From: Gigaspora margarita
Taxonomy: Eukaryota; Glomeromycota; Glomeromycetes; Diversisporales; Gigasporaceae
Direction of reading: 5' to 3'
Length of the DNA: 64,000 nucleotides
NCBI GenBank assembly: GCA_009809945.1
Contig: WTPW01000346.1
Span: forward strand, 369,158 to 433,157
Each line of letters begins with the position of its first letter. The stretch's first letter is position 1. Position numbers and translations under genes: made by a program. Below the pieces are notes generated by a model. It did no database searches. It was not told where the DNA came from and saw nothing but the letters and a program-made list of their open reading frames with translations. Of this stretch, positions 1 to 10,738 are shown one piece after another.

Positions 1-65
1 AATTAAGATTTAACAAAAATCTCAATTTTGGTTTGTGGGCCTCAGAACCCTATTTTCAAGGCACA

Positions 66-440
66 GACCCCATATATATATATATATATATAAGAAAAAC
101 TAACTAATGTGCTATGCCCGTTCTGGCTATATTCTATATGTTCATCTAAAGTACTATGTTTAGTTTAAAAAAAAGAACATTAGATATTATATATATATAT
201 ATATATATAACTAATATGCTATGCTCGTTCTAGCTATGTTCTATATGTTTATCTATAGTACTATGTTTATTTTAAAAAAAAACATTAGATATATATATAA
301 AAAATAAAAAAAATAAAAATAAAAACTAACTACTACTAACATGCTATGCCTGTTCTAGCTACAGTCCAAACGTTCATCTAAAGTACTACGTTTATTCTAA
401 AAAAGAAGTAAAAATATTAGATATATATATATATATTTTT
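66..440. repeat. ~115-bp tandem repeat with (TA)n linkers
   Basis: Three successive units each contain a segment like CTAATGTGCTATGCYCGTTC, then TTCATCTAAAGTACTAYGTT, an A-run, ACATTAGATAT and a (TA)n stretch. A partial unit recurs at about 685-740, and another at about 2680-2785 on the far side of the large palindrome at 790-2632, as if the palindromic element had landed inside the array. No coding capacity is seen. Confidence 0.8.
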
Positions 441-647
441 CACTTTACAACCTTGTGCTATTTATTAGAATTTTTATATACAAAATAATACAAAAAACTA
501 AATCTAATTTTAATATAGACTACTACCTAGCAACTTCTTTAGTGCCCAGGTATGGTTGTTGTACTGATGTTTGTTAGTCTCCAAGCTATACATAACATCA
601 CTCATATATTTTTTTGAGAACATATCCAGGTTCTCAGCTACCTTGTT

Positions 648-648
<1 letters not shown>

Positions 649-682
<34 letters not shown>
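649..682. repeat. (TA)n microsatellite
   Basis: An uninterrupted run of TA dinucleotides. Shorter TA runs occur at about 71-93, 189-209 and 421-437 inside the adjacent tandem repeat. The short open frame across it is a by-product of the repeat. Confidence 0.9.
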
Positions 683-684
<2 letters not shown>

Positions 685-789
685 AAAAGAAAAACTAATA
701 TGCTATACCTGTCTATATATTGGTCTAAAGTACTAAGATGGATATGGGTATTATGGCAAGTTAAGTATTTTGGCTAATAATATATGATA

Positions 790-2632
790 TATCGATCAGA
801 ATTGAATGATTTTGGTACTATTGGATTTGTCATACCAAGGCGAATCGAATGGTACCAAAATCATTCAATTCTAATTACTAGATCATAAGATATCGTTAAT
901 TAAATAAATACAAAGTAAAATAATAAATTATAATGCAGGTACCAATTATGGCACACATACTATTTTTCATGATCTATTGAGATCTATTGATCAAAATTGT
1001 ACGATTTTGATACTATTCAATTCATCTCGTTAAGATGAATCAAATAGTACTACAATCATGTGATTTTGACCGATATTTCTCGATATATCATAATTTAACC
1101 AAAATAAGCTGTACAAAGCAAATTTTAAAAATAACATAAAATAATGAATAACTCTTGGTAGAACAGTCCATTTTCGATAATTTTACTACTAAAATGTCTG
1201 CCCTGAAGAGGTGATTCCAACAAGCCCAAATTTACTAAAATCCAATCACAGGATTATAGGATCGCTAAGGCTTTTGTATTGTCTTTGATGAAAATTTGAT
1301 TAGTTGATAATCCACCTATCAACTAGAGAGTGATGAAATGTGTGTGCTTCCATCTAAATTTTTTTCTTATTAAGTTAACGATACATGTTCATTAATTGAA
1401 AGTTGTAGAGCTCGTCAAGGCACATCTAACGGTAGTTAGATTATCCAAATCAGCCCAGTCGATGGCGAGATATTATCGAAAAATGATTGCCTGACTATAT
1501 AAAATCCCATAATGCAGATTATATATGAAAATCACTATAGGTGAAATGTGGCGTGCTTCCATCTAAAAGTTTTTTTTATTAAGTTAACAATACATGTCCA
1601 CTAATTGAAAGTTGTAGAGCTCATCGAGATGTATCTAAAGGTGTTAAATCATCCAAATCAGTCTAGTGGATAGCGAGATATCATCAAAAAATAATTGGCT
1701 AACTATATAAAATCTCTATATAAACAATGTTAGTTTACATAGAGATTTTATATAGTCAGCCAATCATTTTTTGATAATATCTTGCTATCTACTGGGCTGA
1801 TATAGATGATCTAACCACTGTTAGATGCATCTCAATGAGCTCTACAACTTTTAATTAGTGGACATGTATTATTAACTTAGTAATAAAAAAACTTTTAGAT
1901 AGAAGCACGCCACATTTCGCCTATAGTGATTTTTATATATAATCTGTATCACAGAATTTTTATAGTTAGCCAATCATTTTTTGACAATATCTCATTATCT
2001 ACTAGGCTGTTTTGGATGATCTAACTACTATTAGATGCGTCTCGATGAGCTCTACAACTTTTACTTAGTGAACATGTATCATTAACTTAATAAGAAAAAT
2101 ATTTTTCATTACTCTTCAATTTACAGGCAGATTATTAATTAGTTAAACTTATATATTTTTATCAAAACAATAAGAAAACCTTAACGATCTCATGATCCTG
2201 TAATTGGATTTTAGCGAGTTTGGGCTTGTTGGAATCACCACTTCAAGGTGGACATTTTGGTGGTAAAAGTATCAAAAATGGACTGTTCTACCAAAAGTTA
2301 TTCATTATTTTATGTTAATTTTAAAGTTTTGTTTTGCGTAGCTTATTTTGGTTAAATTATGATAACTTGAGAAGTATTTATCAGAATCACATAATTTTAG
2401 TACCATTCAATTTGTCTAAATGAGATGAGTTAAATGGTGCCAAAATTACATGATTCTGATTGATGGTTCACATGATATTGCTGTACACTGCTACTTTAAA
2501 AATTGCTTTAATGGTAATAGCTGTGATCCATAGGTCAGAATTCTACAATTTTGGTACCAATCAATTTGTATTACTGAGATGAATCGATTGGTACCAAAAT
2601 CATAGAATTCTAATTAGTAGATCATAAGATGT
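790..2632. mobile_element. 1.8-kb nested palindromic foldback element
   Basis: Nearly the whole stretch is an imperfect inverted repeat centred near 1735. The outer pieces are small hairpins (798-872 pairing with itself, mirrored by 2535-2612; 991-1069 mirrored by 2381-2460). Further in, about 1083-1733 is the reverse complement of about 1736-2367. Each arm also holds a tandem duplication: the block with AATTGAAAGTTGTAGAGCTC occurs at about 1395 and 1595 and inverted at about 1845 and 2045. The same block forms the core of the foldback element at 35713-36239, so the core is a dispersed family. No transposase is present, so it would be non-autonomous. Exact ends are uncertain. Confidence 0.75.
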
Positions 2633-3736
2633 CGGTAGTGCGGCATAATTAGTAGTGCACTATAATACCTATATCTACCTTACATTCATTTTAAAAAAAG
2701 GACATTAGATATATAATAACAATAAAAAAAAACTAATGTGCTATGCTCATTCTAGCTACGTTCTATACATTCAACTAAAGAAAAGAATAAGATTATTAGT
2801 ACTATAATAAAACAAATAGCATGTCAAAAATAAAGAATAGCCAATACCTTTATATGAATGTCAAGGCCTCTAGTGATAAAAAAATAAAAAACAATTTTAT
2901 TTATATGATTGTCAATCTTTAATGTAAATGGCTTTTATATAGAGTCGCCATAACCATCTATAATTATGAATTTATTATGATATTACAGCTGAATCTAGTG
3001 GGCACATAATGAATTTTGTGATAATTGAATTCTATCATCTTATTTTAAATTTTCTTATAGCAATTGAATTTTTTTTATACTTATTATTAAGCAGCCCATT
3101 TACTGTTTATTATATACTCATGTAAAAAATTAGTAGATAATTAATCTTATTGTAAGTAATTGTTCTTGTACTTGTTATTGTACTTGCACTTAAATTTGTA
3201 AATGTTCTTGCTTTTGTGCTTGTTTTGCATTGGCTCAGACCATATATACAAAACATTTTCAAATATGTGAAACATTTGATTGACTTTTAGTCCAAATATT
3301 TCACAATTTTTGAGAGTTGTTTAAGGGCATTAATAAGAGTGTTAAAAATGATATAATAATTACTTAAATATTATCTGTTATAATTATTAAAAATAATATG
3401 ACAATTACTCAAAAGCTATAATAATTACTCGCCGTGATAATTATCATAATAATCTTATATATTTATGTTAGTTTTCTATATTCAGGTCACATTTTTTGGA
3501 TATGACCAATCAAAAACATAAAGTGTACAGATTTAAAATTTCTACAATTATTTCTGTTTAGAAGTCCAAAATTGGTTGCAGTCAATCAAAAACAATTAAA
3601 TAAACAAACTCTAAATAGGAGGTATAGAATAGATAGAAGATAGATAGATATGAAGTTAGAGATAAATTATTTCACATTGGGATTATTATGGTTTCTATCA
3701 TAATATTGTTATAAACCTTACTATTTTGGCGATATA
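2633..3736. other. AT-rich intergenic stretch
   Basis: Apart from the partial ~115-bp repeat near 2680-2785, I see no coding region, RNA gene or clear repeat family. Around 3350-3450 there are short direct repeats of the type ATAATTACT. Confidence 0.5.
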
Positions 3737-4076
3737 TGGGGTGCAGACAATAGAAACAGCCCATTTTTACATATATATTATTTTGAGATAATTGAGTTTA
3801 ATCATTTGTTTTGATTTTCGGACTGATCCGGGATTAACCAAATTTCACGATTTTGTTTGGTTAAAGGTAGCAGGTGACTATCGGATAATCTTGTGATGTG
3901 TTGGCTCTACGAAGCCTCATGTAATTTTTCTTTTACATTATCTTGATTTTTTATTATGCAAATCAATTTTCATTTATAATTGAAAAATGTCAATCATGTC
4001 AAAATTTATATGAATCTAATAAAAACTCATTTTTCAAAAAATGTAAAAATGGGCTGTTTCTATTGTCCGCACCCCA
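3737..4076. mobile_element. MITE, TA-flanked, 340 bp
   Basis: Terminal inverted repeats of about 38 bp start with TGGGGTGCAGACAATAGAAA on the left and are matched in reverse complement at 4038-4076. Both ends are flanked by the dinucleotide TA (3735-3736 and 4077-4078). This is the layout of Tc1/mariner-type MITEs. The ends resemble those of the 19707-19957 and 25921-26169 elements (TGGGGGTGAGTCARYAGAAA), so these may be related families. The small open frame on the right side is a shadow of the TIR. Confidence 0.85.
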
Positions 4077-4215
4077 TATAGTATGTGACTCATTAATGCG
4101 CAGTATTAACATTATCTATAGGAGTCTTAGCTAAGTCAGGTCCAACCCAACCCAACTCAGATCTGACCCAACCCAGGTCAGGTCGGGTCAGATCAAACAC
4201 AGGTCAGGTCAGACC

Positions 4216-5104
4216 AGCATAGAGAGCTTTCATCGTAATTGGCTAATTTTTGTAAATCATCCTGTGATATTGTAAAAATTTCATTGGCTAATCAAAATTT
4301 TAAACTCTAATTTAAATCATTGAATAAAATGATTTTGAGAAAACTAATATTATAAAAATAATTATACTTGTGGCAAATCTGACATTAGCAGAATGAAGTT
4401 TCGATAATTTTAATCTAAAACTATATTCTTCCATAAATAAAATTTCAACAACTCAGATTTTATTAATGAATTCCAATGTACATACAGTACATACCATAAA
4501 TCAAAAAAAAAAATAAAATATAAAAGATAAAAAATAAAAAAAAATAAAATAAAATAAAATAAAACAAGAAATAAGATTTAAACTATTCCTAGAATATATA
4601 TACTATATTATAAAAAATGAACAGAAGCAATCTTAAATATTGTCTCTGCTCTAACATCAAACTGATTTCTAATAATAATTAAAAAGTGCCTCTACTTTGT
4701 ATTAACTCTTCTCATGAAATCTATAAATCTTATCAGTCGCAACTCCATATTACTAACCTATATTATGGTCAAGTTGTTTTATTAGTTGTAATTATAAAGA
4801 ATAGGATTTCACAAATAAAAGCTAGCTTAAATTGTAGAGTTTATTAACCTATGTACATTTAGGCTAAGTTTAAATGTATAAACATACCTCTCATCTAACT
4901 TCTGAATTACTTTGTGAATTACGGAATTACTTTGTAGTATATAAAATGAAGCCTCTACTTTTAATTTTTTTTGTCTTAACCTTTTACAATTCATACTTGT
5001 GGCCTACAATCCACTTATATATCTGCAAAATGTTACTCTAATATGTGAATATATTGTATAACATTTTATTTGAACATCCAATCAAAATTAAAGCCCTCTA
5101 TGCT
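4216..5104. mobile_element. Nested element with 9-bp target duplication (MULE-like)
   Basis: The ends AGCATAGAGAGCTTT and its inverted partner (AAAGCCCTCTATGCT) define an 889-bp unit flanked by perfect copies of GGTCAGACC (4207-4215, 5105-5113). Copy B of the host element lacks it. A 9-bp duplication fits Mutator-like elements, but GGTCAGACC is also a frequent word of the host array, so part of the match could be chance. It has no coding capacity; the interior is AT-rich with an A-rich tract near 4505-4565. Confidence 0.6.
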
Positions 5105-5170
5105 GGTCAGACCTGGGTCAGAGAAAACCTGAGTCAGGTTAGACCTGGGTCAAATTATATACAATGATCG

Positions 5171-5514
5171 CAAGTAGGCACTACATATTAAAGTCAAAAT
5201 TTACTATGTAAATTGATAAATTTGCTTAAGTAAACTTGTTTGAAAGAACAAAATGCATATACTCTAAAATTTTTATCCAAATTGGAGTAGTTTTTATTAT
5301 TTGACTTTAATTTTTATATTCATTGACCATATTTTTTAAAAAGATTTTAATTTTTTCATTGAACAAAAAAATTAAAAGTCAAATAATAAAAGTTTCTCCA
5401 ATTTAGATAAAAATTTTAATATATATGCATTTTTATCTTCCAAACAAGTTTATTTAAACAGGCATTATCGATTTATATAGTAAATTTTAGATTTGACTAT
5501 GTAGCACTATTATT
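5171..5514. repeat. 350-bp palindromic hairpin family, copy 1
   Basis: The left arm contains AAACTTGTTTGAAAGAACAA and CTCTAAAATTTTTATCC; the right arm carries the reverse complements. Copies occur at 6384-6916 (interrupted) and 20519-20871. It lies in the middle of foldback copy A. Confidence 0.8.
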
Positions 5515-5689
5515 GACCCAGGTTTAACCTGAGTGTTGTGTTGGGTCAGACCTGGGTCAGGTTTTCATAAGGCGGATCAGACCCAGGTTGGGTTTGATAT
5601 GAGGCAGTCAGACCCAGGTCGGGTTTTGACCCAAGTGGGTCTGACCAAGTCAGGCCCAAACCTGACCCAATCTGACCCACTAAGACCTC

Positions 5690-6229
5690 TAGTTATTCAT
5701 TCCTCAATTAATACAATGTCAAAGATACAAAATGCATATAATGAACAAAACTCAATTCTTTAAAAGAAATGTAAATTGATTGACAGCTAATTCATTAAAA
5801 AAATTTAATTGACTTTGCCATGTCCAAAAAACTATAATTAGAACATGAAAAAATTTATTGGTTATGATATAAATTAAATTTGCTGATCATTTGCATAATT
5901 AATGTATAACAAATTCATCATTTATTTATAATTGATAAATTATACATACCCTTAAAGGATAAAATTCCTTTATACACTTATACTAACCAAGCAAGAAATT
6001 AAATATAATACTATATGTCATAAGGCTATTAACGCTAATGATGTATTTGATATAATCAATATTGTAAATTTTTCATAACATGCGATTATGTCCATTTATG
6101 CCATCTAATTTTCATACATGCAAAATGATTAATAAAAATGTACAGGACACTTGTGATAGATAACTAATTTTATAATATTTGAAAATATCTAAATAAGTAA
6201 CAAGTAGTAATAGAATACTGCGCAGGCTA
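5690..6229. other. AT-rich spacer
   Basis: This lies between the two GGGTCAGACC-type elements. No gene, RNA or recognisable repeat is seen. Confidence 0.5.
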
Positions 6230-7042
6230 GGGGTCTTAGCTAGGTTGGGTCTGATCTAATTCAACATAGGTCTGACCCAACCCAGATCAGGTTAGTCAGA
6301 TCAAATGCGAGTTGGTTTAGACCTGGGTTAGAGAAAACTCAGGTCAGGTCAGATTCAAATCAGATTATACTTAATGATTACAAGTAGTTGCTACATATTA
6401 AGTCAAAATTTTACTATTTAAATCAATAAAATCTGCTTAAATAAACTCGTTTGAGAGAACAAAAGGCATATACTCTAAAATTTTTATCCAAATTGAAGAA
6501 GTTTTTATTGTCTAAAGGACACTACAGATGGAGCAATGGAGTATCTGATATCTGTGTATTAACAAATTCTAGATTCTGATTGGATAGATCAGATGTAACA
6601 TAAAACAAAAATAAAAACAATAGAAAACTGACGCTTATTGGCTAGATCAGATATAAAATAAAAAAAAAACTTGGATTTTATATTTGTCCTTCGGACTTTG
6701 AATGGATCACATTTTTCTAGTTATTTGACTTTTATTTTAACATTTTTTGAACATATTTTTTAAAAAGATTCTAATTTTTTTGTCAAACATAAAAATTAAA
6801 AGTCAAATAATAAAATTTTCTTCAATTTGGTGCATTTAATCTCCCAAACAAGTTTACTTAAGCAGACATTATCAATTTATATAGTAAAATTTAGACTTTA
6901 CTATATAGCAACTATTATCGATCTGGGTTCAACCTGGGTTGGGTTGGTTAGACCCAGGTCGGGTTTGACATGAGGTGGGTCAGACTCAGGTTGGGATTTG
7001 ACCCAGCCCAAACCTGACCCAATCTGACCCACTAAGATCCCT
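6230..7042. mobile_element. Foldback element with GGGTCAGACC arrays, copy B
   Basis: The same family as 4121-5689: left end GGGGTCTTAGCTAGG preceded by TA, right end CCCACTAAGATCCC, and subterminal GGGTCAGACC-type arrays at about 6240-6350 and 6920-7030. It lacks the 889-bp insertion of copy A. The internal 350-bp hairpin (6384-6916) is interrupted at about 6515-6716 by a ~200-bp segment with no clear TIRs. The right TA is lost (TC). Confidence 0.7.
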
Positions 7043-7047
7043 CATCC

Positions 7048-9207
7048 GCAAATTTTATATATAGATATTAATCGATATATAACATTTAATCGTTTTATAT
7101 CGATTATAAAATATCATTATATATCGATTAATTGGATAAAAATCAATATATATCTAAATCAATATATATCATTTTTTTATATTAAATCGTTATATATCTA
7201 TAAATCGATTATAATCAGAATTATTTGAAATGATATATAATGATTAACAGATCTTTAACGATTATATAATGTTTTGACTGTTACCAGGTAAAAAAANAGG
7301 AAAAAAAAAAAAAAAAAGTAAAATTCCAAAAAAAAGTAGGCTAAAAAAAAGGGCAAAGACAAGACGAAAATAATTGGCATATTAAAAAAATTGGCTTAGA
7401 AAAAAAAAAATAAAAATAAAAGCATTTTCGAACGATTTTTACTTCTCCCTCTCTTTTTTTTTCTCCTCTTTCTTTTTTTTCTTCTCTCCCTTTTTTTTCT
7501 CCTCTCCCTTTTTTTCTCCTCTCCCTTTTTTTTCTCCTCTTCCTTTTTTTCTTTCTCTTCTTTTTTTTTCTCTTTTTTTTTTAATATTACAAATTGTTTC
7601 GAAATATTTTAAAAATAGAAAATCAAGCTAGATCAGTAGATCTGTACTCTAGATTATACCAAGAATGCGTTTGACTAATATTTTCGAAATGGTTCAGAAA
7701 TGTTTCGATGAGCATGGTACAAGATCAGATTAGATCTTGGTTTGTTTTTTTTTTGCTTATAATTTAGATTTTCTTCAATTTTAAATTGTTTTTTCATTTT
7801 CGTTTTCGTTTTGATATTTTTTTGGTTCGTTTCATTTCATTTAGTTTCGTTTAGTTTTGTTTTGTTTTTCATTTTTTTTCATTATTATTATTTAATTTTT
7901 TTATTTTATTTTTACAATACCAACCCTAACTTTTGGAAATCTAATGACCTTTTGAAACTATGCGCAAGCCAACTCAGCCTTTCGAAACTTTGCAAGAACA
8001 CACAATTGTTTTCTCTAGCAATTTGTAAATTTCCAAGAACGCCACTTTAAAGAAATAAAGGTTTAGTTAGTACTTCATTTATTTTTTTGTTTGACGTTAT
8101 TGTTTGTTTTTTTTTATTTTGTTTTTATTTTTTTTTTTTAATATTCTGCCAATTTGTGAGGAAAATAACATAGGTTTTTCGACACTTTGCAAGCAAACCC
8201 AGACTTTTCCGCCACTTTGCAAGAATATATACAACTTGATTTTAGCAATTTCTATCATGAACTTTACATTAGAGAAATGGAGATTTGGGTTTTTATTTTT
8301 TTTTTATTCAGTTTGCTTACATTCCATTTTTTTTTGTTTGTTTTCTTTTTACTTATTTTTTTAATTTTTATTTTTTATTATTCTAGCACAATGTGAAAAC
8401 CTTCAATGATTTCTGAATTACAAAAAACGAACTCTTACTTCAGGGAAATAGAGATTTGAGGCTTTGTTTTTTTTATTTAGTTTGCTTACATTTTTATTTT
8501 TGTTTGTTTTTCTTTTTTTTATTTATTTTTTTAATTTTATTTTATTTATTCCTGACTTTCTTCGTAACTTTGCAAGAAAACGATCTAACTTTTCTGGTAC
8601 TTACAAGAACAACAACTCTAACTTCTCTGAAACTTTGCAAGAAGTAGTGAATATGAGCGAATATAATAGTAGATGTGATAAAGTGCAAAAGTAGTTAAGA
8701 ATTATTACTATTTTTTCATTTTTATTTTTTTTATTTTTTTCAAGAGGCTTTTTTTTTGGTTTTTCATTTTTTTTTATAATAATATATAATAAAAATATGT
8801 AATATAATATAATATATAATAATAATAAATAAATAATTTTTATATTAAATTGCGAAAACTTGCAAATATTGATTATTTAATTTAAATATAATATATAATA
8901 AAATAAATAAAAAAAATAAAATTTATAATAAATTGTGAAACCTTGCGAACATGATTATGTGAATATAATAATTATTAATTGATATCATATTAGATATATA
9001 TCGATTACTATCACTATTGATAATAATCAGCAGGAGTGTTGATTATCGATATATATCTAGTTAATCGATATATATCTAGTAGATATATATCGATTAACCA
9101 GATATATATCGATTACTATCACTATTGATAATAATCGGCAGGGGTGTTGATCATCGATATATATCTTACCGGTTAGTAATCGATATATATCTATATATAA
9201 AATTTGC
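7048..9207. mobile_element. T-rich non-autonomous element with CTTTGCAAGAA motifs, copy 1
   Basis: Perfect inverted ends of about 21 bp (core AAATTTTATATATAGATAT) bound the unit. Subterminal zones (7062-7230 and 8980-9195) are arrays of ATCGATATATATCGAT-like palindromes. The interior is extremely pyrimidine-rich on the plus strand (7440-7580 and 7800-8760) and is punctuated by ACTTTGCAAGAAnA words at about 7990, 8175, 8212, 8570 and 8630. It shares its interior with the element at 52488-54411. Open frames inside (for example 7811-8050 and 8104-8364) are Phe-rich translations of the T-tracts and are not called as genes. One N occurs at 7297. Confidence 0.7.
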
Positions 9208-9409
9208 CGATACTAGCACAGACTGCTAAAAAAGAACAAAACAATAAGTAATTTGTATTAAATGATCAATAAAACTATTATATATATTTCTGATCAAACT
9301 TGCACTATATTTAATAGTGTTTTGTTCTAGATCTGGCCAAATTATCTGCAAATTTGACCAAAATTATTAATAATTTGGTTTGATTAAGCATTTTGAATAA
9401 TTAATTGTA

Positions 9410-9492
9410 GCAGCAATTAATTGCAACTTGAGCAAAAATATTTTGACAACTATCTAACTAAATTCAATAAACTTTTTCTATTTACATTTAAT
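9410..9492. repeat. Left fragment of satellite 1
   Basis: The segment around TTGACAACTATCTAACTAAATTC matches the monomer of the array at 13880-14945. It is cut off exactly at the hAT element target duplication (9485-9492), so the array was split by that insertion. Confidence 0.75.
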
Positions 9493-10738
9493 TAGAGGTC
9501 GTACCCAAAATAAATTTCAAATTCCGGATAACCCAGCCATTTATCAGATTATTACTAGGTCACGAACCGGATTGTTTTAAAAGTCTGGGTTACCTGAGTG
9601 ATCTGGTTGACCCAGTTTGCTAATGCTAATCCCTATATGTAACACATGAGGCATTGGGGTATTCGATCAACAATGTTTGACAAAACTATACTGTATGTGG
9701 TAATATGAAAAAATTTAATGATCAGGATAGTGATCAAAATAGTGAGTGGCTAGGGTTATTTATCACTTTTTATATATAATTTATAGTAAGGAATGACTTG
9801 TATGTTTTTAGATATCTAGAGCAAATAGCTTTACTTTTCAATTATTTTAACATAAATCGATTCTTAAACACCTTTATAACAAAGTTACGTTAAAAAATTT
9901 GTAAAAGTGTTTAAAAATAGATTTATATTAAAATCATTGAAAAAAGTAAAGCGATTTACTCTAAACATCTAAAAGCACGCAAGTCATTTCTTACTATTGA
10001 AATATATATAAAAGTGATAAATAATTTGATCACTATCTCGAAAAAAATCATTCTAGTTAATTTTCATATGGTACCATATGTAGTTTTGATTTACATAAGG
10101 TATTTTCAAATATACTTTTGCTTTTTTTTTTAACAAAACCCGAGTTCGGCTTTTGTTGGTTATAAAAGTATATTTGAAAATACCTATAGTTGACAGAATA
10201 CCCCAATAAGACATATTGTGATGCACTATTTTTAGTGTGAAAGATCTGTTTCACTAAAATAATTGTAATGGCTTAATTATGGTTTAGTAAGGTGTGACTT
10301 AACTTTATGCTCTGCTCAGTTTATGGCTTAGCTTTGTTTATATAATTAAAGATGTGAATATATTGGTACAAAAGGGTATGTAATTTTTTTTTAAGTAAAT
10401 CGATTTCTAATTTTAATATGTATAAAATTTTATCAGGATATATAATTTTCATTTTGAACTACTTATTTTAAAAGTATTATAAACCTGCCTTTTTATATAT
10501 AATGGTTTTTTGCCATTTCTTACATATAATATCAACTATAGAGCACGTTCTACCCTTATTGTATAATATTATATGCCCAGTCTAATTTATTAGAAAGATC
10601 CAAATACATATTTATATAGACAAACATGTAAAGAAAAATCTATACTATAATTGCATAAAATACAAAATATAAAAAAAATAAATATGCACTAAAAAGCAAC
10701 GTATTTACTAATTCTAAATTCAAAAGTGAAAATTGTAA

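Larger units (their letters stand above)
4121..5689. mobile_element. Foldback element with GGGTCAGACC arrays, copy A
   Basis: The ends are inverted (GGAGTCTTAGC on the left, GCTAAGACCTC-like CACTAAGACCTC on the right) and flanked by TA (4119-4120, 5690-5691). The subterminal regions are tandem arrays of GGGTCAGACCTGGGT-like words in opposite orientations on the two sides (about 4135-4215 and 5515-5685). Two other elements sit inside: a 9-bp-TSD element (4216-5104) and a 350-bp hairpin (5171-5514). No transposase is present. A second copy lies at 6230-7042. Confidence 0.75.

Noticed and set aside
7811-8694. Several overlapping Phe-rich plus-strand open frames (also 52780-53683) as membrane proteins
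   Set aside because: They are translations of T-runs inside a non-autonomous element, overlap in different frames and have no conserved pattern between the two element copies.
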